A DNA stretch of 64,000 nt from Ruminiclostridium josui JCM 17888 (GTDB lineage Bacteria > Bacillota > Clostridia > Acetivibrionales > DSM-1351), in the NCBI RefSeq assembly GCF_000526495.1, contig NZ_JAGE01000001.1:124001-188000 (forward strand). The letters run 5' to 3'. Both the position numbers and the translations under genes were made by a program. The notes beneath the pieces are model-generated. The model ran no database searches. It was not told where the DNA came from and saw only the letters and a list, made by a program, of their open reading frames with translations. Below, in pieces: positions 10,132 to 18,649 of the stretch; the stretch's first letter is position 1; each line of letters starts with the position of its first letter.

Positions 10132-10942
10132 TTATTCTTGCCTTCTCTCCCAAAATATTATCATTCATTTTACTAATAGCATCAATAATAGCAATATGAT
10201 AGCTGCCCGTACCTTTATGTCCTGCGGCTTCAAAAGCAATTTCTCCCGCTATTCCCATTACCGTCACTCCTGCCACAGCAGCTTTGAAATAATCTCTTTC
10301 TGCCCCGCAAAATGAGCCAACCAAAGCAGTAGTCATACACCCCGTTCCCGTAACATTTGACAGCATTCTATGTCCATTGGAGATAGTTATAAGATTTTTA
10401 CCGTCTGAAATTACATCAACAGCTCCGGTTACTGCTACAATACATCCGAGCTTTTCAGCGGCTTTTTTTGCAACGGTGGTAGCGTCATTGGATTCAATAT
10501 CAGCAGCTGATGCATCAACACCTTTTGTTGTTGCATTAAGTCCGGCTATGTATGATACCTCAGACAAATTTCCTCGCAAAACATTTATTTTTACTGTATT
10601 TAAAATAGTTCTTGTGACTTCATTTCTTAATGTTGAGGCCCCTGCCCCCACAGGATCAAATATAACGGGAATCCCCTTCTCATTTGCTTTTTTGCCGGAT
10701 ACTAGCATTGATTCCACAGTTCTTTTGTTTAATGTCCCTATATTTATTACAAGTGCGGAAGAAATGGATGTGATATCCGCAGCCTCATTAATATCATCTG
10801 CCATTATAGGTGATGCACCTATTGCTAGAACAACATTTGCACAATCATTTACGGTTACATAATTTGTAATATTATGAATAAGGGGCTTTTTATTTCTGAC
10901 ATCAGCAATTAAGTTTGCTATTTGCTTTGTATAATCACTCAT
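10121..10942 (-). CDS. thiM: Hydroxyethylthiazole kinase
   Basis: Phosphorylates 4-methyl-5-hydroxyethylthiazole, a salvage entry to the thiazole half of thiamine. 273 residues, ribokinase-like fold. Motifs: [20 protein letters not shown] near residue 20, [19 protein letters not shown], and the anion hole with catalytic Cys in [16 protein letters not shown] near residue 195. It lies between thiC and thiE. No thiG, thiH or thiS gene is present in this window, so here the thiazole half is represented only by salvage. Confidence 0.95.
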   Translation of the reverse strand: MSDYTKQIANLIADVRNKKPLIHNITNYVTVNDCANVVLAIGASPIMADDINEAADITSISSALVINIGTLNKRTVESMLVSGKKANEKGIPVIFDPVGAGASTLRNEVTRTILNTVKINVLRGNLSEVSYIAGLNATTKGVDASAADIESNDATTVAKKAAEKLGCIVAVTGAVDVISDGKNLITISNGHRMLSNVTGTGCMTTALVGSFCGAERDYFKAAVAGVTVMGIAGEIAFEAAGHKGTGSYHIAIIDAISKMNDNILGEKARINEI

Positions 10943-10957
10943 AATTGGTCTCCTTTA

Positions 10958-12268
10958 CTATTTCTCTGTTACAAACTCCACCTTTTCACCGGCTAAAATC
11001 TTATTTGTAGTCCTCATAGCACACATTTTTCCGCACATTGAGCAAGTATGTCTGTCAGCTGGAGGTGTGCTTTCAAAATATGCTCTTGCCTTATCTTCGT
11101 CAATAGCATATGAGAACATTTCTTCCCAGTCAATTCGTCGTCTGGCATCGCTCATTTTGTTATCAATTTCACGTGCATTGGGTATTCCCTTAGCAATATC
11201 GGCAGCATGAGCAGCAATTTTCGAAGCAACAATTCCTTCTTTTACATCCGAAAGGTCAGGTAATCTTAAATGCTCTGCAGGAGTTACATAACACAAGAAA
11301 TCTGCACCGTTTGCAGCTGCAATTGCTCCGCCAATTGCCGAAGTAATATGGTCATAGCCCGGTGCTATGTCAGTTACCAAAGGCCCTAGTACATAGAAAG
11401 GTGCTCCGTGGCACAGTCTCTTCTGAATAGTCATATTTGCGGCTATTTCATTAATAGCCATATGACCTGGTCCTTCAACCATCACCTGTACATCCTTTTC
11501 CCATGCACGTTTTGTAAGGTTACCCAGTTCTATAAGTTCACTTAACTGTCCTGCATCTGAACTATCGTTGATACTGCCTGGTCTCAATGCATCTCCAAGA
11601 CTAATTGTTACATCATATTCCCTAAGAATTTCAAGGAAATCATCATAATATTCATAAAAAGGATTTTCATTTCCAGTCATTTCCATCCACGCAAAAAGAA
11701 GGGAACCTCCTCTTGAAACAATGTTAGTAAGCCTCTTTGAGCGTTTGAAGCACTCAACAGCACGTTTATTTATTCCTGCATGGATTGTCATAAAGTCCAC
11801 ACCTTCTGCAGCATGAGCCTCAACAACTTTCAAAAAGTCCGAAGCCTTAATATCCATTAAGTCCTTTTCAAGATAGCCTATTGCATCATACATGGGAACT
11901 GTTCCTATCATGGCAGGAGAACGCTTAATAAGCTCTTTGCGGAAAGTGTTTGTCTTACCGTAATTACTAAGGTCCATTATGGCTTCAACGCCAAATTTAA
12001 TTGACATATCAACCTTTTCCATTTCTTTTGTGTAGTCAGGACAGTCTCCTGATATACCCAGGTTTACATTGATTTTTGTTCTAAGCCCCTGACCTATTCC
12101 CTCTGGGCTCAAGGACTTGTGGTTTATATTTGCCGGAATGGCTATTTTACCCTCACCAACAAGCTCACGAAGCTTGTTTTCGTCCATTGACTCCTTTTTA
12201 GCAACAATCCTCATTTCATTTGTAATAATACCTTTTTTTGCCGCTTCCATCTGCGTTTTGTAATTCAT
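10958..12268 (-). CDS. thiC: Phosphomethylpyrimidine (HMP-P) synthase
   Basis: Radical SAM enzyme converting aminoimidazole ribotide to HMP phosphate. About 436 residues, the shorter form common in anaerobes. Signature stretches: [13 protein letters not shown], the zinc-binding and active-site core [14 protein letters not shown], and [27 protein letters not shown]. The cluster motif near the C-terminus is CSMCGKMC, spacing C-x2-C-x3-C, one residue tighter than the C-x2-C-x4-C of the longer enzymes. The frame opens earlier at a TTG, but GGAGG sits 5 nt before ATG 12268, which also overlaps the thiD stop (ATGA). Confidence 0.95.
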   Translation of the reverse strand: MNYKTQMEAAKKGIITNEMRIVAKKESMDENKLRELVGEGKIAIPANINHKSLSPEGIGQGLRTKINVNLGISGDCPDYTKEMEKVDMSIKFGVEAIMDLSNYGKTNTFRKELIKRSPAMIGTVPMYDAIGYLEKDLMDIKASDFLKVVEAHAAEGVDFMTIHAGINKRAVECFKRSKRLTNIVSRGGSLLFAWMEMTGNENPFYEYYDDFLEILREYDVTISLGDALRPGSINDSSDAGQLSELIELGNLTKRAWEKDVQVMVEGPGHMAINEIAANMTIQKRLCHGAPFYVLGPLVTDIAPGYDHITSAIGGAIAAANGADFLCYVTPAEHLRLPDLSDVKEGIVASKIAAHAADIAKGIPNAREIDNKMSDARRRIDWEEMFSYAIDEDKARAYFESTPPADRHTCSMCGKMCAMRTTNKILAGEKVEFVTEK

Positions 12269-13077
12269 AGTAACCTCCAATAATCCAATCCGTTTTTATA
12301 AACTCCATATAAATGATTTGTGGGGCCATGCCCCTTTCCGATTTCAAGTGAATGCTCAATTGCCATTGTGACAAATGCTTTTGCCTTTTCAACCGCTGCT
12401 GGAAAGGACAGTCCCAAAGCAAGGTTTGAGGCTATGGCAGAGGATAATGTACACCCTGTTCCGTGAGTATTTTTTGTCTGGATTCTTTTTGTTGAATATA
12501 TGTAAAATTCTTTTCCGTCAAAAAGTATGTCTAATGCGTCTCCGTCCAAATGTCCTCCTTTTAGAAGAACACTGTCCGCACCCATTTCATATATTCTAAG
12601 AGCCGCCTTTTTCATATCCTCTACGGTAGTTATCTCTATTCCGGTTATTGCCTCAGCCTCCGGAATATTTGGAGTTAGTATGCCTGCCAAAGGTATCAAC
12701 CTTTTTATAAAAAACTCCAAAGAGTCTTCTTTCATTAATGCATGACCGCCTTTTGCAATCATTACAGGATCAATAACCACATTTACAGGCTTATACTTTT
12801 CCAATTTTTCAGCAACCGCTTCCATACACTCCTTACCTGACAGCATACCTATTTTTACAGCATCAGGTATTATGTCCTCAAAAACTGCATCCATCTGCTT
12901 TTTAATCATATCAGGGGTTATATCCTGAATATCAATAACTCTACAGGTATTCTCTGCTACCACTGAAACAATAACACTCATTCCATAGACACCATTAGCA
13001 GCAAAAGTTTTTAAATCTGCCTGAACTCCTGCTCCTCCACTGCAATCAGACCCGGCAATAGTCAATACTTTTTTCAT
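12265..13077 (-). CDS. thiD: Hydroxymethylpyrimidine / phosphomethylpyrimidine kinase
   Basis: Phosphorylates HMP and HMP-P to HMP diphosphate, the pyrimidine donor for ThiE. 270 residues, normal length. Motifs: [20 protein letters not shown] at the N-terminus, [32 protein letters not shown], and the catalytic [17 protein letters not shown]. First gene of the thi operon, downstream of two tandem TPP riboswitches. It overlaps thiC by 4 nt. Confidence 0.95.
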   Translation of the reverse strand: MKKVLTIAGSDCSGGAGVQADLKTFAANGVYGMSVIVSVVAENTCRVIDIQDITPDMIKKQMDAVFEDIIPDAVKIGMLSGKECMEAVAEKLEKYKPVNVVIDPVMIAKGGHALMKEDSLEFFIKRLIPLAGILTPNIPEAEAITGIEITTVEDMKKAALRIYEMGADSVLLKGGHLDGDALDILFDGKEFYIYSTKRIQTKNTHGTGCTLSSAIASNLALGLSFPAAVEKAKAFVTMAIEHSLEIGKGHGPTNHLYGVYKNGLDYWRLL

Positions 13078-13145
13078 TAATTGCTACACCTCCTTAATAT
13101 AACAGGGGTATTTATTCACTTGACCTTTGACAAAGTAAAAGACAC

Positions 13146-13174
13146 ATAAAAAGTGCCCTCCAGCAGGAAAGCAC
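13146..13174 (-). terminator. Regulatory terminator of the gene-proximal TPP riboswitch
   Basis: Hairpin GTGCTTTCC-TGCT-GGAGGGCAC on the minus strand followed by TTTTT, about 70 nt before thiD. It is placed as the expression platform of the proximal riboswitch: thiamine pyrophosphate binding should favour this terminator. Confidence 0.75.
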
Positions 13175-13202
13175 ATTTAAACCTTTACCATAAATAATCT
13201 TC

Positions 13203-13281
13203 TTTGCTTCCCTACACCGGTATTAACCGACAGGTTCCAAGGGTCAGGTTTTACCTTCTCAACCAAAATTGGTCCCCCCAC
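13203..13281 (-). promoter_or_regulatory. TPP riboswitch (gene-proximal copy)
   Basis: Minus-strand RNA with conserved THI-box elements in order: a G-rich P1/P2 5' arm, TTGAGA (CUGAGA region), ACCCTTGGAACCTG (pyrimidine-sensing core), and the 3' GTGTAGGGAAGC. The P4/P5 arm reads TCGGTTAATACCGG. A terminator follows, so control is probably at transcription elongation. Confidence 0.93.
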
Positions 13282-13308
13282 AAGTCACAACTATTATATT
13301 TTAATAAT

Positions 13309-13338
13309 AAAAAAACGCTCACCCTTGTAAGGTAAGCG
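13309..13338 (-). terminator. Regulatory terminator between the two TPP riboswitches
   Basis: Minus-strand hairpin CGCTTACC-TTACAAG-GGTGAGCG followed by TTTTTTT. The stem pairs fully only with a G-U wobble on the minus strand, so that is the transcribed one. Its position shows that the distal riboswitch has its own expression platform. Confidence 0.8.
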
Positions 13339-13379
13339 ACTTTATCAAAATTTATTTTAAAAATTTTCTGATAATATTT

Positions 13380-13457
13380 TGCTTCCCTACACCGGTGTTA
13401 ACCGACAGGTTCCAAGGGTCAGGTTTTACCTTCTCAACCAAAATGGTCCCCCCGCAA
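13380..13457 (-). promoter_or_regulatory. TPP riboswitch (promoter-proximal copy)
   Basis: Second complete THI-box on the minus strand, nearly identical in its core to the copy at 13203-13281: TTGAGAAGG, ACCCTTGGAACCTGTCGG and GGTGTAGGGAAGC. The terminator at 13309-13338 follows it. Between them the two aptamer/terminator units form a tandem gene-control element. Confidence 0.93.
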
Positions 13458-13470
13458 CTAGTACTATTGA

Positions 13471-13499
13471 ATTTTATCACAATATAACAAAAGGGTAAA
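13471..13499 (-). promoter_or_regulatory. Promoter of the thi operon
   Basis: -35 TTTACC (13499-13494) and -10 TAAAAT (13476-13471) with 17-bp spacing, just upstream of the first TPP riboswitch. Confidence 0.55.
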
Positions 13500-13530
13500 G
13501 AACTAATTTCCCTTTTCAAATTGTGTTAAG

Positions 13531-15126
13531 TTAAGTATTATTTTTTATAAATCCTGCAATATCATTTATAACATATTGAGGAATATTTCCATTTACATAA
13601 TATTCAGCAGGAGTGGATTGTCCTTCTCCCTCCATATACATATGATTTAGTTTGGGATAAAACTTGAATTCTGCATTTGATTTACCTTCAAAAGCTTTTT
13701 TCCATCCCTCATAGTCTGTTTGGGGATTAACCTGATAATCTCTTTCACCCTGCAGCACAAGTATTGGTTTTTCTATTTGCCTAGCTGTTCCAATAACATC
13801 ATAGTTTTTCATATCATAGAAGTAATATGGCATACCAAGGCTATACCCTTTTGGAGGATTTTCCGGATTAAAACTCTTGTCCTGTATCAAAGCAACCTGT
13901 TCCTTTGCAGCCTCAGCCTGCTCCTTAGTTGCCATACCCAAATCTGCAAGATATTTATATTGCTCCGGCAAAAGTTCATACAATGGTCTGGAACATCCGC
14001 TCATTATGATTCCGGCTTTGAATATACCTGTTTTGTCTCTGTCAAGTATCCTCGGCAAATCATATCCACCTTCACTGTGGCCCAGTACAGTAATATTTGA
14101 AGCATCTATACTATCTATTGATTTTAGATACTTTGCAGCAGCAAAAGCGTCCTCTTCAAATTCCTCCACCATGGTCAGTTTCGGTAATAGCTGCGTTCTA
14201 ACGCCATATTCCAAAGTTCTTTTTTCGTATCTCAAAACTGCCACTCCTTGACTTGCAAGACCTACAGCCAAATCTCTAAACGGCTTTAGTGGTCCTACAG
14301 TTTCATCTCTGTCATTAGGGCCTGAACCATGTACCAGAATAAGTGCCGGAAACGGGCCTTTACCCTTTGGGATTGTCAGCGTACCGGGAAGTTTCCATTC
14401 TCCCTCTCCTATTGTTGCCTCTTTTTCGATATAGTTTGCAGAATTATCGTATGAAGGTTTGGAATATGTAATTTGTGACGAATCAGCTGCCTGATTAAAT
14501 TCATCTATTTTTCCGTTATAGTCAAATCTGAATATAAAATTGTATTTGGCCTGCTGAGCTGTAAATGGTATAAAAACATTCTGATGTACAGTGTTTTTTG
14601 ATATAGTCATGGTTTTAACGTCAGGCTCAACAACTGAAAATACAGGAGCCAATGTAGAATTTAGAAATTCTGTTGTCACATACTTTGAAAAACTTTTGCT
14701 AAGTAGAATTGATGTATCTCCAGTCTTTCCTGCTTTAACCAAGTCTATGAACTTTGCCGAAATGAGTTTAATATAATCATCGCCTGTAAGCTTAAGCCCC
14801 AGCTGGGAATTCAAAACACTTAATGGTAGAATTGTTCTTCCTTCTTGAACCTTAACTTTTTCTTTTAAAACCTTTGTTTTTCCGTTTAATATAGCATCAC
14901 AACGGTTAATAAAAAGTTTTAATTCATTGCTACCCAGCTTGATTGTAGTAATTTGCTTTTTAGCATCCCAGGAAACCTGTCCACCCAAGGTCTCACAAAT
15001 AAACTTGACAGGTACATATATATCCTCTGAAGCCAACTGGCTGTTCTCTTGGGCAGCATACGCAACTGTTCCGCCCAGCATCAGAATTATCAGCATTAAG
15101 CTTATTAGCTTTATAAAATTCCTCAT
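13531..15126 (-). CDS. Secreted alpha/beta hydrolase with copper-amine-oxidase-like N-terminal domain
   Basis: Exported serine hydrolase of unknown substrate. 531 residues: signal peptide about 1-25 ending AYAA; a copper-amine-oxidase-N-like domain about 30-115 (DIYVPVKFICETLGGQVSW, a common Clostridia wall module); a DUF3887-like region about 120-220; and an alpha/beta hydrolase domain from about 240. Catalytic elements: oxyanion loop LVHGSGPNDRDE, nucleophile GHSEGGY, acid in VLQGERDYQV, and His in KLNHMYMEG. Ribosome site GGAGGAG precedes ATG 15126. It stands alone between the thi and feo/fur groups. The esterase/peptidase-like fold is clear; the natural substrate is not. Confidence 0.82.
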   Translation of the reverse strand: MRNFIKLISLMLIILMLGGTVAYAAQENSQLASEDIYVPVKFICETLGGQVSWDAKKQITTIKLGSNELKLFINRCDAILNGKTKVLKEKVKVQEGRTILPLSVLNSQLGLKLTGDDYIKLISAKFIDLVKAGKTGDTSILLSKSFSKYVTTEFLNSTLAPVFSVVEPDVKTMTISKNTVHQNVFIPFTAQQAKYNFIFRFDYNGKIDEFNQAADSSQITYSKPSYDNSANYIEKEATIGEGEWKLPGTLTIPKGKGPFPALILVHGSGPNDRDETVGPLKPFRDLAVGLASQGVAVLRYEKRTLEYGVRTQLLPKLTMVEEFEEDAFAAAKYLKSIDSIDASNITVLGHSEGGYDLPRILDRDKTGIFKAGIIMSGCSRPLYELLPEQYKYLADLGMATKEQAEAAKEQVALIQDKSFNPENPPKGYSLGMPYYFYDMKNYDVIGTARQIEKPILVLQGERDYQVNPQTDYEGWKKAFEGKSNAEFKFYPKLNHMYMEGEGQSTPAEYYVNGNIPQYVINDIAGFIKNNT

Positions 15127-15262
15127 TGCTCCTCCTCCATTTATTGTAATTTCAAACTTAATTATACACTATAAACTATATCAATTTGAATAAATTTAAA
15201 GGCACAGCAGATAAATAATTACTTATTTTCCACTATGCCCTCTTTAAATATAATTATATAAT

Positions 15263-15703
15263 TCATTCTCTGCATTTTTTACATAATCCATAGAACTGTA
15301 CTCTGTGGTCTTTTACCAAAAAGCCATTTTTTCTAAGAATCTCTTCTTCCAGATTATCTAACAAGTCTTCCTCAACTTCTGAAACACAACCGCAGGAACT
15401 GCAAATAAGATGATGATGTCTGTGATCTTCATTGGGCTTAACCAGCTCATATCTGCTAAAACCGTCATCAAAATCAAGCTTATGAACAAGATTGAGCTTA
15501 TCTAGCAAAATCATAGTTCTGTACACTGTTGCAAGGCCAATTTCAGGATGCTTGGCTTTAACTAGATTGAACAGCTCCTCAGTACTTACATGTTGTCCGG
15601 AACACTGAACCAATGTATCAAGGATTGCTGCTCTCTGCCCTGTAAATTTATATCCGCATTCCTTCAATTTTTCTTTTAATAAGCCGCTATCGCCAGTATT
15701 CAA
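15263..15703 (-). CDS. fur: Fur family transcriptional repressor
   Basis: Metal-responsive repressor; the context points to ferrous-iron control. A winged helix with recognition stretch ATVYRTMILLDKL near residue 60, dimer domain with the metal-ligand cluster HRHHHLICSSCG, and a second CxxC at the C-terminus (CKKC), which with the first forms the structural zinc site. The open frame begins at TTG 15721, but AAGGAGG falls inside that reading, 8 nt before TTG 15703; the later TTG is preferred (146 residues). Last gene of the feo operon, and the operon promoter has a Fur box, so autoregulation is likely. A PerR-type role is less likely from context. Confidence 0.88.
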   Translation of the reverse strand: MNTGDSGLLKEKLKECGYKFTGQRAAILDTLVQCSGQHVSTEELFNLVKAKHPEIGLATVYRTMILLDKLNLVHKLDFDDGFSRYELVKPNEDHRHHHLICSSCGCVSEVEEDLLDNLEEEILRKNGFLVKDHRVQFYGLCKKCRE

Positions 15704-15717
15704 AAGGTAGTCCTCCT

Positions 15718-15876
15718 TCAACTATTTTTGCAGGTTTTCCACAATGAACATCCTTTGCAATTTTCACATCCCCGCTTTTCTATAAATATTTTACCACATC
15801 TAGGGCATTTTGTACTTTCTTTTTTATCTGAATTATACTCAAACCGATAATTACACTGGCTGCACACAACTAACAT
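15718..15876 (-). CDS. Small zinc-ribbon protein in the feo operon
   Basis: 52-residue Cys-rich protein starting MLVVCSQCNYRFEYN. It has eight cysteines, in CxxC pairs CSQC, CPRC and CENC plus two further Cys near the end (KGCSLWKTC). AAGGAGG lies 7 nt before ATG 15876, and the gene fills the gap between feoB and fur exactly, overlapping the Fur ribosome site. The family is not recognised by name. A metal-binding accessory of FeoB (FeoC-like position) or a rubredoxin-like ribbon are possible roles. Confidence 0.75.
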   Translation of the reverse strand: MLVVCSQCNYRFEYNSDKKESTKCPRCGKIFIEKRGCENCKGCSLWKTCKNS

Positions 15877-15892
15877 AATTTAAGCCTCCTTG

Positions 15893-17716
15893 TCAGACTA
15901 TTATCTGAGCCAGAATTCCACCTACTAAAAATGCTATAGCAAAGCTGCCGAGCCAGATTGCAGTTGCCTCCAACTTTGACCTCTCCTTAAATATCATAAT
16001 AATCGAGGCTACACATGGTACAAATAGGGTAATTGTGATAAGTGCCACCAACATTTGAGGATTAGTCAAAACCATGTGACTTAATCCTGCCGCTCCGAAG
16101 TCTCTTCTAATAATTCCCATTATGAATACTACTGATGCCTGTTCAGGCAGTTTAAGCCACTGAACCGTCAAAGGTGATATGGCACTTTCTATCCTTCCAA
16201 GCAATCCTGTATACTGTAATACCGTTATTAGAACCGCACCAAGGGCAAATATTGGTGTAGCCTCTATAAGGAAGACTTTTGCCTTTACAAATGTCTTTTT
16301 CATAACATTCTTAAACTGAGGCAACCTTATTTGCGGTAAGTCTATAAATAACTGTGTAGATTCCCCCGGCAGGATTTTATTCATTAGAACTCCTGAAATA
16401 CCGAATATTAAAATCAATAATACCGTATAAGCTATTATATATTTCATTCCCAAAGGCGTCAGTAATCCTATAATTACACCAAACTGTGCAGAACATGGAA
16501 TGGTCAGTCCCAATAGAAAAGTAGCAATTACACGCTCTCTTCTTGAGCCCAAAAGACGTGTGGTCATTGTTGCCATGGTTATACAACCGAAGCCTAATAT
16601 AAGAGGTATTATTGCCCTTCCGTTAAGGCCAACCTTTGAAAGGGTCTTGTCTGAAAGTACTGCAATTCTAGGCAAGAAACCAGAGTCCTCAAGAATTGAC
16701 ATGAGCATGTAAAATCCTATAGTCAAAGGCAACAGCAATCCTAATATATAGATTACTGTCATTGTTAACAATCCGTAATCGCCTATCAACAAACTTCCGA
16801 TAAATGAATTTTTAGGGATAAAACTTAAAATTGATTCAATAAAAGGTTTATAATATCCTTCCATTAATGTTCCTTCTGTAAAATCAACAACTGTCTGTGC
16901 TACAAAAACTCCTATGAACCAGAACATACCTGCCATTATTGCCAACAACATAGGTATACCTGTAATAGGCTTTAGCAAAAGTCTTCCAATGGTAGTTCCC
17001 AAACTTACTCCGTTATATGAATCAGAAAGAACGCTTTCCAGAATTTTGTCTACTCTTTTCCGCCTATTTTTATAAATCTCTTCCCGTTTACCCGCAGTGG
17101 GCATACCCTTTCTTTGTGAAATTACTTCATCGTCCTCCAAGAGCATCAATGCTTCTGCTTCTGTTATTTCATTAAGGTCATAATTGCTCAAAAGCTCTTG
17201 AACACCTTCCGTTTTTATACCTACTCTGGCACTGTCTATCTTCTGCTTAACTTCATTTATGCCAATGCCTTTGAGTGCGGAAGTAGCAACAACTTCCACC
17301 CCTAATTGTCTGGACAGTTCTTTCGTATCTACTTTAATGCCATTTTTAGCCGCCTCGTCAATAAGGTTCACTGCAACAATTACTTTTTTACCCATGTCAA
17401 TAAGTTGCTGTGTCAAAAAGATATCCCTTTGCATATGAACGGCATCAATTACATTTAACACCAGGTCTCCGTTAATTATTACGTCTCTGGCAACTCTTTC
17501 CTCATCATTAAATGAGGATACACCATATATTCCGGGTGTATCCTCTACTATATAATCTCCATAACGCCCGGTGCTTATATCTACCGTAGTACCGGGAAAA
17601 TTCGATACATCAACGTACATTCCTGTAAGTGCATTGAAAAATACCGATTTTCCTACATTCGGGTTTCCCACAAGAACCAGATGCTTTAAATCTTTTTTAT
17701 TATTACTCTTTTCCAT
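15893..17716 (-). CDS. feoB: Ferrous iron transporter FeoB
   Basis: GTP-dependent Fe2+ importer in the cytoplasmic membrane. 607 residues from ATG 17716. N-terminal G domain: G1 GNPNVGKS, switch region with NFPGTTVD, G3 DTPGIYG, G4 NLIDEA, G5-like ATSALKG. Then a GDI-like helical region and a membrane domain with two Gate-type repeats (GFGCITMATMTTR and IMGIIRRDFGAAGL with conserved Cys/Gly). It is shorter than the 773-residue E. coli protein and has a compact C-terminus, as in many Firmicutes. The frame opens at 17737, but GGGGGA precedes ATG 17716 at good spacing. In the order feoA-feoB-zinc ribbon-fur. Confidence 0.93.
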   Translation of the reverse strand: MEKSNNKKDLKHLVLVGNPNVGKSVFFNALTGMYVDVSNFPGTTVDISTGRYGDYIVEDTPGIYGVSSFNDEERVARDVIINGDLVLNVIDAVHMQRDIFLTQQLIDMGKKVIVAVNLIDEAAKNGIKVDTKELSRQLGVEVVATSALKGIGINEVKQKIDSARVGIKTEGVQELLSNYDLNEITEAEALMLLEDDEVISQRKGMPTAGKREEIYKNRRKRVDKILESVLSDSYNGVSLGTTIGRLLLKPITGIPMLLAIMAGMFWFIGVFVAQTVVDFTEGTLMEGYYKPFIESILSFIPKNSFIGSLLIGDYGLLTMTVIYILGLLLPLTIGFYMLMSILEDSGFLPRIAVLSDKTLSKVGLNGRAIIPLILGFGCITMATMTTRLLGSRRERVIATFLLGLTIPCSAQFGVIIGLLTPLGMKYIIAYTVLLILIFGISGVLMNKILPGESTQLFIDLPQIRLPQFKNVMKKTFVKAKVFLIEATPIFALGAVLITVLQYTGLLGRIESAISPLTVQWLKLPEQASVVFIMGIIRRDFGAAGLSHMVLTNPQMLVALITITLFVPCVASIIMIFKERSKLEATAIWLGSFAIAFLVGGILAQIIV

Positions 17717-17751
17717 AATATCCCCCAGGCATGCCAATAATTTCAGTTTTT

Positions 17752-17973
17752 TCAGCTAACTTTTTCAATAATTATGTGTTCTGCAAGTTTTCTGCTTATT
17801 GCAACTTCCTGAAGTCTATTCTGTAATATTATGGGCCCTGCAGGCAGTTTTTCAGAACACTTCAGTTTTGAGCCTTCATATATACAAAGGCGGATTGCTT
17901 GGGCGCGGATATCCTTATCTTCAATACTTACAATTTCAACGAAATCTCCTCTGTTAACTTTGTCTAATGTCAA
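17752..17973 (-). CDS. feoA: Ferrous iron transport protein FeoA
   Basis: Small SH3-like cytosolic partner of FeoB, about 73 residues. It has the family stretch LCIYEGSKLKCSEKLPAGP and the C-terminal VAISRKLAEHIIIE. A GTG at 17985 opens the frame, but AGGTGG is 8 nt before TTG 17973, giving MTLDKVNRGDFVEI, the typical FeoA N-terminus. It is first in the operon, below a Fur-box promoter. Confidence 0.9.
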   Translation of the reverse strand: MTLDKVNRGDFVEIVSIEDKDIRAQAIRLCIYEGSKLKCSEKLPAGPIILQNRLQEVAISRKLAEHIIIEKVS

Positions 17974-18011
17974 ATTAACCGCCACCTTTTTTGATAACTA
18001 TTCTCAATAAT

Positions 18012-18040
18012 ATATTAACTTAAATGATAATCATTGTCAA
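18012..18040 (-). promoter_or_regulatory. feo promoter with overlapping Fur box
   Basis: -35 TTGACA (18040-18035), 17-bp spacer, -10 TAATAT (18017-18012). The spacer and -35 hold TGACAATGATTATCATTTA (18039-18021), a close match to the Fur consensus GATAATGATAATCATTATC. Iron-loaded Fur bound here would block RNA polymerase directly. Confidence 0.88.
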
Positions 18041-18069
18041 TAAAATAACGGTAATTTGTACTAATATTT

Positions 18070-18255
18070 TCAAGACTTATTTGGTTTTACCTTTTCATCA
18101 TAGCCCTGACAATCATTTCCCGATGACTGTCGAACGGAAACAGAAGGCATCTGTCTGCCTTTAAACCCAAAGAGCCTACAGCCATAAGGCATTCTGGCAT
18201 CGTAAGTTATAAAGTAGTACTTGCATTTCAGGCAATTGACTTTTTCCTGTTCCAT
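18070..18255 (-). CDS. Small conserved Cys-containing protein
   Basis: 61 residues from ATG 18255 (GGAGG 5 nt upstream), beginning MEQEKVNCLKCKYYF and containing CLKC, a single Cys in YGCRLFGF and another in GNDCQGY. The four Cys suggest a small metal-binding fold. It ends the GlpA/oxidoreductase/DUF1667 gene group. The function is not known; a uracil-DNA-glycosylase-linked or redox accessory role would be a guess. Confidence 0.65.
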   Translation of the reverse strand: MEQEKVNCLKCKYYFITYDARMPYGCRLFGFKGRQMPSVSVRQSSGNDCQGYDEKVKPNKS

Positions 18256-18268
18256 TAAAACCTCCAGT

Positions 18269-18649
18269 TTACAATTTTTCTGCTTTTGCAACCTCCTTGG
18301 TTGATATGAGCTGTGCTCCGGTTTCTAAAAAATCTTTTACAATTACCTGATGAAAGGCTACCGGGGCTTCAAGCCGTATTTTTCTTATTTCAGCTAAAGC
18401 TTCTGTTATCTTTTCTTTTGGAATTGGTTTGTCGGTTCTGACACTAACTAAAGGCAAAACACCGTTTATTACACCCACAGTTGATGTAATACTTCTTTTT
18501 GGGCATTGAATTTCATTTACAGCGTATTCCTCACCCTTTTTACATGAGGCATTTTCTACCTGTTTTACTTTGTTGTTTTCGTCATAGACAACATTCATTC
18601 TGCAGCCATTTGGACAAACTATGCAAACTATTTCACGGCTTTTATTCAT
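18269..18649 (-). CDS. DUF1667-type protein, accessory of the FAD oxidoreductase
   Basis: 126 residues, starting MNKSREIVCIVCPNGCRM with a C-x2-C-x3-C motif and further Cys in ASCKKGEEYA and IQCPKRS, so probably four metal ligands. Proteins of this family (DUF1667) are regularly encoded beside GlpA-like and NAD(P)/FAD oxidoreductases, as here, and resemble a fused C-terminal piece of such enzymes. It overlaps the oxidoreductase gene by 8 nt. A role in electron transfer within the complex is inferred. Confidence 0.8.
   Translation of the reverse strand: MNKSREIVCIVCPNGCRMNVVYDENNKVKQVENASCKKGEEYAVNEIQCPKRSITSTVGVINGVLPLVSVRTDKPIPKEKITEALAEIRKIRLEAPVAFHQVIVKDFLETGAQLISTKEVAKAEKL

Noticed and set aside
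13203-13457. Direct repeat of about 75 bp as part of a mobile element
   Set aside because: Both copies are complete TPP riboswitch aptamers, which explains the similarity.
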